Below are positions 1-5,107 of a stretch of 9,885 nucleotides of DNA, piece after piece. Within the stretch, counting starts at the first letter, position 1. Each line of letters begins with the position of its first letter. The position numbers and the translations under genes were made by a program. A model generated the notes under the pieces. The model did not search any database, was not told the origin of the DNA, and saw nothing but the letters and a program-made list of their open reading frames with translations. Origin of the DNA: CAZJBP01 sp964544115 (GTDB lineage: Bacteria; Verrucomicrobiota; Kiritimatiellia; UBA8416; JADHWI01). The stretch covers positions 1 through 9,885 of the forward strand of contig CAZJBP010000137.1 in assembly GCA_964544115.1 (NCBI GenBank). Direction: 5' to 3'.

Positions 1-32
1 CAAGGAGTCGGCACAAATGGCACAAATCGGAC

Positions 33-89
33 TCGCCAACAAACGCCAGGAAACTGGCTCGCACAGCTCGTAGTTTCAGGCGTAACGGC
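33..89. repeat. imperfect palindrome upstream of the small membrane genes
   Basis: Bases 43-47 (ACGCC) pair with 79-83 (GGCGT), and 51-55 (AAACT) pair with 72-76 (AGTTT). An outer GCC/GGC pair lies at 35-37 and 87-89. The result is a bulged stem ending just before the first start codon at 97. A tandem 9-mer GGCACAAAT lies further upstream at 10-18 and 19-27, flanked by GAGTC (5-9) and GACTC (30-34). The fold recalls a recombination or regulatory hairpin, but no known site consensus is matched. It could be a leader structure, a remnant of an inserted segment, or chance. Confidence 0.3.
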
Positions 90-96
90 ACACAAG

Positions 97-384
97 ATGA
101 ACTTAACAGAGGCCATGTTGATAGCGGTCGCTAGCGTGCTTGGCATCACATCGTTTGCCCTCATTCTCGGCGCCGTTCTTGGGTTTCACCGATTTGTAGA
201 GGCACGCTCGCGGGCGGAAAACATTGGAGAACTTGCTGATACCCTTCTGACCGGAGGAATCATCGGATCAATTCGCGACGTGGCAATCGGATGGCGGACT
301 CACCCTGAGTTGCAGAGGCTCATTCTGGCTGGAATCGTTGGGGCAGGAATCGCGTTAGCGCTGTTTGCGTTGATTCTGAAATGA
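97..384 (+). CDS. small two-helix membrane protein, unknown function
   Basis: This 95-residue protein is not one I recognise. Residues about 7-30 and 75-94 are long hydrophobic stretches that fit two transmembrane helices. Between them lies a polar stretch of about 44 residues with charged R/E groups (ARSRAENIGEL) and a glycine-rich GGIIGS turn. No catalytic or binding motif is visible. The start is the first ATG in frame; no convincing Shine-Dalgarno precedes it. Its stop overlaps the next gene's start by 4 bases (ATGA), which indicates translational coupling and a shared role, probably as membrane partners. Sample 60-base stretches are about 55% GC, against about 70% in rtcB, so this pair may have a different origin from its neighbours. 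The reading frame is well supported by the overlap; the function is unknown. Confidence 0.6.
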   Translation: MNLTEAMLIAVASVLGITSFALILGAVLGFHRFVEARSRAENIGELADTLLTGGIIGSIRDVAIGWRTHPELQRLILAGIVGAGIALALFALILK

Positions 385-701
385 AGACAGCTCATCCTCC
401 AATCAGGCGAGTGTTAGCGCTTTTGCTGCTCGGCGCGTCCCCTTTGGTAGTTGGGCAAGGCATCGCATGGATTCCTGTGAGCATGGAATGGGTGATTCCC
501 GTCATGGCTGTGCAACTCGCAGCATTGCCAACAATTGCCATTGTGTCGTGGATCGCGATAGTTACAACAATAGTCCGGTCTGGAGTCGGCCCTGTTATGG
601 CCACAGCTCTAGCGGTGGCCGCGGGCTTGGCGTGTGCTCTGGCGCTGGTCGTCGGCATAAGCCAACTTCTCGCCAGCAAATGGACGCAATTCATGCCGTA
701 G
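381..701 (+). CDS. small multi-helix membrane protein, unknown function
   Basis: This 106-residue, very hydrophobic protein is not one I recognise. Segments around residues 10-30, 36-66 and 71-97 are hydrophobic and fit three to four membrane helices. The first could alternatively act as an uncleaved signal anchor after the basic N-terminus (MKTAHPPIRR). The last helix is followed by a short polar tail (ASKWTQFMP). Its ATG lies inside the end of the preceding gene (ATGA overlap), so the two are almost certainly co-translated. There is no enzyme motif. Base composition is lower in GC than the rest of the window, like its partner. It could be a small accessory subunit or a two-component membrane module; nothing seen here decides between these. 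Confidence 0.58.
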   Translation: MKTAHPPIRRVLALLLLGASPLVVGQGIAWIPVSMEWVIPVMAVQLAALPTIAIVSWIAIVTTIVRSGVGPVMATALAVAAGLACALALVVGISQLLASKWTQFMP

Positions 702-743
702 GAGAACGAAAGGAACTCTGCCAACCACGCCTCGCACCGTACT

Positions 744-765
744 GCCCACCGCTGGCGCGGTGGGC
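744..765. repeat. perfect 9-bp inverted repeat (hairpin)
   Basis: GCCCACCGC (744-752) and GCGGTGGGC (757-765) are exact reverse complements around a TGGC loop. The hairpin starts 43 bases after the stop of the second small membrane gene and ends 64 bases before rtcB. No T-tract follows, so it is not a textbook intrinsic terminator. It may still end the upstream operon, or it may be a REP-like dispersed element. The structure itself is certain from the bases; its role is not. Confidence 0.6.
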
Positions 766-789
766 GCCCGGTGACGGCTGACGTTCCGC

Positions 790-824
790 TGATCCCTGAA
801 CCCTGAACCCCGAACCCTGATTCC
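790..824. repeat. TGAACCC heptamer tandem array (5 units)
   Basis: Five consecutive 7-base units are visible: TGATCCC (790), TGAACCC (797), TGAACCC (804), CGAACCC (811) and TGATTCC (818). The outer units are degenerate and the central three nearly identical. The array ends 5 bases before the rtcB ATG, so it occupies the place where a Shine-Dalgarno sequence would be expected. It is one of several short-period intergenic arrays in this window. Confidence 0.85.
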
Positions 825-829
825 TCGCA

Positions 830-2272
830 ATGCAACGCCATGAGCTGAGAATGACCGGACCGTGCGTGTGGGAAGTGGAACCCCGTGGCCGCATGCGCGT
901 TCCGGGGCGCATCTACGCATCGGAGGCGATGCTGGACGCCGTGCTGGCGGACAACGCCCCGGAGCAGGTGCTCAACGTGGCAACGCTGCCCGGCATCGTC
1001 GTCGCCTCGATGGCCATGCCGGACATCCACTGGGGCTACGGCTTCCCGATCGGCGGCGTGGCGGCGTTCGATGTCGATGACGGCGTGGTGTCGCCCGGCG
1101 GAGTGGGCTACGACATCAACTGCGGCGTGCGGTTGATGGCGTGCAAGCTCACGCGCGCCGAGGTGCAGCCGCGCCTGCAGACGCTGGTCGGCGAGCTGTT
1201 TGCCCGGGTGCCGACGGGCGTCGGCGCGGCGGGGGCCGTGCATGCGGACCGCAAGGACCTGCGCGCCGTTGCGGTCGAGGGGGCCGCCTGGGCGCTGCAC
1301 AAGGGGTGGGGGACGGCCGGGGACGTGGAGCATATCGAGGAGCGCGGCTGCATGCGGGGTGCCAATCCGGAGGAGGTGTCCGGGCGGGCGTGGGAGCGCG
1401 CCAAGGACCAGCTGGGCACGCTCGGGTCGGGCAACCACTTCCTCGAGATCGGCTACGTCTCGCAGGTGTATGACGCGGGGCGCGCGGCGGTCATGGGACT
1501 GGCCGAGGACGGCATCACCGTGATGATCCACTGCGGGTCGCGCGGCTTCGGGCACCAGGTCTGCGAGGACGCGCTCCACGTCATGGACCGGGCGGTGCAC
1601 CGCTACGGCATCGAGCTGCCCGACCGGCAGCTGGCCTGCGCGCCGGTGAAGTCGGACGAGGGGCAGGCCTATCTCGGCGCCATGCGCTGCGCCGTGAACT
1701 ACGCATTCGCCAACCGACAGATCATCGCCCACCGCGTGCGCGAGGCGTTCCATGCCGTCTTCCGCGGCCCGCCCGAGGCCGTCGGGCTGCGGACCGTCTA
1801 CGAGATAGCGCACAACATCGCCAAGCTCGAGACGCACGAGGTCGACGGCGCTCCCCGCGCGCTGTGCGTCCACCGCAAGGGCGCCACGCGGGCGTTTGCC
1901 GGCAGCCGCGACGAGGTGCCCGCCGCGTACCGCGCCATCGGCCAGCCGGTGCTGATCCCCGGCGACATGGGCCGCTACTCGTTCGTGCTGACCGGCACCG
2001 AGCGGGCCATGGGCGAGACGTTCGGCAGCACCTGTCACGGTGCCGGCCGCCTCATGAGCCGTCACGGCGCGATCCGCTCCGCCCGCGGACGCAACATCGG
2101 CCGCGAACTGGCCGCGCGCGGCATCATCGTCCGCGCCCGCGACGAGCGGACGCTGAGCGAGGAGATGTCCGAGGCCTACAAGGATGTGGCGGACGTGGTC
2201 GATGCGTGCGCCGAGGCCGGCCTCTCGCGCATCGTGGCGCGCATCACGCCGCTGGGCTGCATCAAGGGGTAG
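830..2272 (+). CDS. rtcB: RtcB RNA-splicing / 3'-phosphate RNA ligase
   Basis: RtcB joins RNA ends carrying a 2',3'-cyclic phosphate or 3'-phosphate to a 5'-OH. It uses GTP and Mn2+ through a covalent GMP-histidine intermediate, for RNA repair or tRNA splicing. The 480-residue length matches the family. Visible hallmarks are PDIHWGYGFPIGGVAAFD (64-81), GGVGYDINCGVRL with metal ligands D95 and C98, GSGNHFLE with N202/H203, H234 (MIHCGSRG), H328 (IAHNI), the guanylylated histidine H403 in GSTCHGAG, and a C-terminal IKG whose K479 corresponds to the GMP-contacting lysine. From memory, these positions line up almost residue for residue with the Pyrococcus horikoshii enzyme. The ATG at 830 keeps the RMRVPGR N-terminal region; an in-frame ATG at 851 is the alternative. 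Neither has a good ribosome-binding site. No rtcA or archease gene is adjacent. Nothing essential is missing, so it should be active. Confidence 0.97.
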   Translation: MQRHELRMTGPCVWEVEPRGRMRVPGRIYASEAMLDAVLADNAPEQVLNVATLPGIVVASMAMPDIHWGYGFPIGGVAAFDVDDGVVSPGGVGYDINCGVRLMACKLTRAEVQPRLQTLVGELFARVPTGVGAAGAVHADRKDLRAVAVEGAAWALHKGWGTAGDVEHIEERGCMRGANPEEVSGRAWERAKDQLGTLGSGNHFLEIGYVSQVYDAGRAAVMGLAEDGITVMIHCGSRGFGHQVCEDALHVMDRAVHRYGIELPDRQLACAPVKSDEGQAYLGAMRCAVNYAFANRQIIAHRVREAFHAVFRGPPEAVGLRTVYEIAHNIAKLETHEVDGAPRALCVHRKGATRAFAGSRDEVPAAYRAIGQPVLIPGDMGRYSFVLTGTERAMGETFGSTCHGAGRLMSRHGAIRSARGRNIGRELAARGIIVRARDERTLSEEMSEAYKDVADVVDACAEAGLSRIVARITPLGCIKG

Positions 2273-2274
2273 AG

Positions 2275-2338
2275 AATTGTCGATTGATGATTGCCGATTG
2301 TCGATTGGCGGCAGTTGGCAATCCCGGATCGACAATCG
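2275..2338. repeat. GATTGNN heptamer array with inverted arms downstream of rtcB
   Basis: Five 7-base units run from 2275: AATTGTC, GATTGAT, GATTGCC, GATTGTC, GATTGGC (to 2309). Reverse-complement arms follow. GGCAATC at 2317-2323 pairs with GATTGCC at 2289-2295, and ATCGACAATCG at 2328-2338 pairs over 11 bases with 2295-2305. Alternative stem-loops are therefore possible. The array starts 3 bases after the rtcB stop and lies between convergent genes. It could act as a structured 3' end, though no U-tract supports classical intrinsic termination. Confidence 0.8.
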
Positions 2339-2345
2339 CCACATC

Positions 2346-2418
2346 GTCCTCGTCCTCAGTGAGCGAAGCGAACGGTCCTCGTCCTCGGATTCCGACGGCA
2401 GAAGAGTCGACGACGAGG
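2346..2418. repeat. GTCCTC-rich repeat with inverted partner
   Basis: The 12-mer GTCCTCGTCCTC occurs at 2346-2357 and again at 2375-2386, 29 bases apart, separated by AGTGAGCGAAGCGAACG. The complementary string GACGAGG at 2412-2418 can pair with CCTCGTC at 2377-2383. It sits directly after the GATTG array in the same convergent spacer, so it may be a second part of the same composite intergenic element. The rest of the spacer (2419-2532) shows only weak purine-rich echoes and no gene. Confidence 0.6.
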
Positions 2419-2532
2419 GCAACGACGAAGGAGACCGGGCGCGCGGCAAACGGATCAAGAGCATGCCGAACACGGCGTCCGCGTCAGGGCTCGCAAGCGC
2501 GACGCCCGTGAACGCCAACTTCCAGAGCGCGG

Positions 2533-4443
2533 CTAGAAGTACAGGCTCCAGCTGGCCGTGCCGCCGTGGGATTCGTACCCGTCGGTCTCGCCGTACCAGC
2601 AGTCCAGCCCCACGCTGGTGTTGCGGGTGAGGGACAGGCTCTGCCGCAGGGAGAGCTGGTACAGCAGGATGTCCTGGTCGCGTCCCGCCAGGCAGGCGCC
2701 GTCGCCCTGCAAGACCAGCCTCCAACGATCCATCGGAGTGAAGATGACTCCGGCGGAAGGGCCGCCCCCCGCCGCATAGTGGTCGTTGTAGGGATCCCCG
2801 AGCTCCGCCCGGACATTCATGAGCAGGTAGGCGAGCCCGGCGCCCTTCCATCGCGCGGCATAGCCAAAGCCGACTTCGCCGTACCCGACGAGCGAGTCGT
2901 CGTCTTCGGCGAGCCGCCGCCGCATCAGGCCGACGGAGGCCTGCCATGATTTCGGCTTGAAGAACCGGTCGCAGGGTGCCGCGGAGAGGATGTCGATCGC
3001 GGCCAGGTGCTCCAGTTTCCACGTGTCGTTCTGCGTGTCCATCCGGACTTCCGCGTCGAGGAACTGCATGTGGAACCCCGGGTCGAACCCCGTGCCGGGG
3101 TCCGAGATGGCGTGGTAAGCCGGACGGTAGCGAAGGCTCAGGAAGCCGTCGCCGTTCTCAGAGCCGCCGCCCAGGGCCAGCCGGTTGCCGTCATGCCCTG
3201 TCTCCGGGCGCGGGGGCTCCGGGACGCGGTATACCTCATCGCTGGGACGGGCCAGGCGGCTCCTGACGCGCAGAATGCGGAGGATGTCCCGCCGGTACTG
3301 CTCGGGCGGAATGGTCCGTTGCGTGTAACGGTACTGGACCAGCTGCGCGGCCAGGTCGAGAATCACGATCTGCTGCTCCGGATCCGAAACCTGTGCGGCC
3401 ACGCTTTCCGCGTCCTGGCCGTCGACCGCCACCGCGTGGGCCAGCTCCCACAGCTCCTGGCTCAGTAGCGAGGTGAGGTACTGCAGCGAGGTTACCTTGG
3501 ACGGACGGAAGGCCGTCTGGCGCACCAGGCCCCGGCCGCACACCTCCTTGAGCACATCGATGGGCGTCACCCACGGCTGGCGCGTCCGGGTCAGCTGTAG
3601 GGAGGGCCGTGCCGTGTCGATCACGAACAGGAGGTTGAAGGCGCAGTTCTCCGTCAGGAAATAGTAGTCGCTTCTCACGCCCTGCAGTTCCCAGGTGTGC
3701 ATCAGCATCCGGCGCAGTTCTTCCGGCGTCAGGTCCAGCTCATACTCCCAGATGTCCCGATAGCCGATGTCCCCGTAAAGCTCGACTTTGTCGTAGTAGG
3801 GCATGACGCCATAGTAGCCAGGGAACGATCCGATGAAGCAGCCCACGATGAAGAGGGGGCTGAACCCACCGTCCGTGCGTCCGGCGTAGCTGACCGACTG
3901 CGACAGGAGCCGGTTGCGGTCCTGCGAGTCGAACACGATCAGCGTGTGGCCGAACATGGACGCGGGGTTGTTCAGGTTGCAGGCAGGGAAGACCAGCGTG
4001 GCCGCAACGGGCCGCATCTGGGCCCACAGGTCGTCGAAGCGCGTCCGGGCGGGCGGGGGCATCCGGGAGGCGTCGATGTCGAGCTGTTCCTTCAGCCAGG
4101 CCACCCGGGCCGGGAACTTCTGCACGGGATGGTCGGGCTTGTCCTGGCCCGTGGGGTCTGCCATCGCGCGAAGCAGGGCGTGGAGTTCGGCGCGCGGATC
4201 GCGCTTGCCGTCCGGGGCCACGAAAAAGGCGGGGTCATCGACCCGGCTCTCGAAGCCGCCGGAGAGATTATGCCGGGCATGCAGAAGCAGAAGCCAGTAG
4301 GGATCGCGGTCCAGCGCCCGCTGGTCCGCCTCGGCGATCAGGTCGGCGGCGTAGGCGTGGGCGGCGTCCCGTGCGGGTTCCTGCGCGGCGGCTCCGGCGG
4401 CGAACAGGCACAGGGAAAAGAAAAGGGGAACAGAACGCAACAT
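2533..4443 (-). CDS. DUF4105 (Lnb_N-type) envelope protein with C-terminal beta domain
   Basis: This is a 636-residue exported protein. Residues 1-20 form a signal peptide (MLRSVPLFFSLCLFAAGAAA, cut before Q21). Residues about 25-145 are a helical N-terminal region. Residues about 150-300 carry the DUF4105 hallmarks: CNLNNPASMFGHT with H166, GYRDIWEYELDL (227-238), and YYFLTENCAFNLLFVID with C267. H166 and C267 are the likely catalytic pair of an NlpC/P60-like fold (inference). As I recall, the family includes Bacteroides Lnb, a lipoprotein N-acyltransferase. Here there is no C-terminal membrane domain. Instead, residues about 415-636 alternate in beta-strand fashion and end in SWSLYF, a terminal-Phe signature of outer-membrane beta-barrels. 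The ATG at 4443 is chosen because AAGGGG precedes it and the signal peptide begins there; the longer open frame to 4575 lacks a signal and overlaps the upstream gene. It lies 34 bases after the DUF3015 gene in one operon. The substrate is unknown. Confidence 0.88.
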   Translation of the reverse strand: MLRSVPLFFSLCLFAAGAAAQEPARDAAHAYAADLIAEADQRALDRDPYWLLLLHARHNLSGGFESRVDDPAFFVAPDGKRDPRAELHALLRAMADPTGQDKPDHPVQKFPARVAWLKEQLDIDASRMPPPARTRFDDLWAQMRPVAATLVFPACNLNNPASMFGHTLIVFDSQDRNRLLSQSVSYAGRTDGGFSPLFIVGCFIGSFPGYYGVMPYYDKVELYGDIGYRDIWEYELDLTPEELRRMLMHTWELQGVRSDYYFLTENCAFNLLFVIDTARPSLQLTRTRQPWVTPIDVLKEVCGRGLVRQTAFRPSKVTSLQYLTSLLSQELWELAHAVAVDGQDAESVAAQVSDPEQQIVILDLAAQLVQYRYTQRTIPPEQYRRDILRILRVRSRLARPSDEVYRVPEPPRPETGHDGNRLALGGGSENGDGFLSLRYRPAYHAISDPGTGFDPGFHMQFLDAEVRMDTQNDTWKLEHLAAIDILSAAPCDRFFKPKSWQASVGLMRRRLAEDDDSLVGYGEVGFGYAARWKGAGLAYLLMNVRAELGDPYNDHYAAGGGPSAGVIFTPMDRWRLVLQGDGACLAGRDQDILLYQLSLRQSLSLTRNTSVGLDCWYGETDGYESHGGTASWSLYF

Positions 4444-4477
4444 GGCTCTGTTCCCCTTGTTCAGACGAACCCCTCGA

Positions 4478-4942
4478 TCAGCTCTGCATGACGCTCTGGA
4501 TGTTCGCGAAGACCTCACCCGCGGTGACCTGCTCGGAGGAGAAGATCTTGCCGAAGTTGGTCTGCAGCCGGGCATTGAACGCCGCGCGCCCGTCCTGCTG
4601 CACGCCCATCAGGTCCCCCAGCGCCGCGAGGGAGTCGCCGCTGCCGCTGGCGACGTCGAGCGCGAGACGATCCATGTTATCCCCGATGAACTTCTGCGTG
4701 TCCTCCACGCTCGCGACCTTGGTGTACGGGTCGGCGCCAAGTGTTCCCGAGGTGATGGCGAACGTCTGGTTCGCGCAAAGGCCGTTCAGGAATGTGGCGA
4801 CCAACTGCACCAGCAGGGTGGGTTCCTTGTCGTTCAGCAACATGGTGCCCAGACCCACGCCGCAGTTGTCCCGGACCGTTCCCGCCCAAGTCGGCCCCAC
4901 CAACGCCAGGCCTGCCAGAATTGTGACCACAGCTTTCTTCAT
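4478..4942 (-). CDS. DUF3015 family secreted protein
   Basis: This 154-residue protein begins with a signal peptide (MKKAVVTILAGLALVGPTWA, cut near residue 20-21). The mature part shows the DUF3015 pattern: NCGVGLGTMLL (26-36), a hydrophobic QLVATFLNGLCANQTFAITSG segment, and a C-terminal helical stretch (KFIGDNMDRLALDVASGSGD, then NFGKIFSSEQVTAGEVFANI) ending in VMQS. C27 and C56 could form a disulfide. The family has no established activity. GGGAGGA a few bases before the ATG is a strong ribosome-binding site and fixes the start. It is the first gene of a two-gene operon with the DUF4105 protein. I recall the same two families being neighbours in proteobacteria, so the pairing is likely functional. 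It probably acts in the periplasm, possibly as a partner of the DUF4105 protein (inference). Confidence 0.88.
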   Translation of the reverse strand: MKKAVVTILAGLALVGPTWAGTVRDNCGVGLGTMLLNDKEPTLLVQLVATFLNGLCANQTFAITSGTLGADPYTKVASVEDTQKFIGDNMDRLALDVASGSGDSLAALGDLMGVQQDGRAAFNARLQTNFGKIFSSEQVTAGEVFANIQSVMQS

Positions 4943-5107
4943 CTTGTCCTCCCGCGTGTTAAGCCGATCCGGCCGCCCGACATCCCGCCAGGATCCAAGC
5001 TGGACTCGACTTTGTTACCGAGACCATCTGCCGTTTTCTTGCGGAAGTCAAGCCGTTCGCCAGCCCCGAACGGGTGCCACATCTTGCCCGTGTGGTCCGG
5101 TTGTGGC
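4943..5107. promoter_or_regulatory. divergent intergenic region (DUF3015 operon / subtilase)
   Basis: This 165-base spacer separates divergently transcribed genes, so it should hold both promoters. For the minus-strand operon a TTGACT hexamer (plus-strand 5046-5051) is a plausible -35 box, but the hexamer 17 bases on (GATGGT, plus-strand 5023-5028) is a poor -10 match. No convincing sigma-70 pair is visible toward the protease. No operator palindrome stands out. The region role follows from gene orientation; the exact boxes are weak. Confidence 0.35.

Noticed and set aside
33..89. Integron attC site
   Set aside because: The fold is suggestive, but the paired RYYYAAC / GTTRRRY boxes are not present: GTAACGG stands where GTTRRRY is needed. 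No integrase is in the window.
790..2338. CRISPR array
   Set aside because: The repeats are 7 nt and contiguous with no unique spacers, and there are no cas genes.
392..3022. 876-codon open frame on the minus strand, antisense to rtcB and across the repeats
   Set aside because: The translation is Arg/Ala/His-rich low-complexity without domains, it overlaps the clear RtcB gene, and it passes through the intergenic arrays. It is a by-product of GC-rich codon use.
4444..4575. Upstream in-frame extension of the DUF4105 gene to 4575
   Set aside because: It overlaps the DUF3015 coding end, is Arg/Ser-rich, and would bury the signal peptide that starts at 4443 behind a good AAGGGG site.
4442..5107. 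N-terminal extension of the subtilase frame by 222 codons
   Set aside because: It lies antisense to the DUF3015 gene, lacks a signal peptide at its start, and the real signal region begins near 5108-5120.
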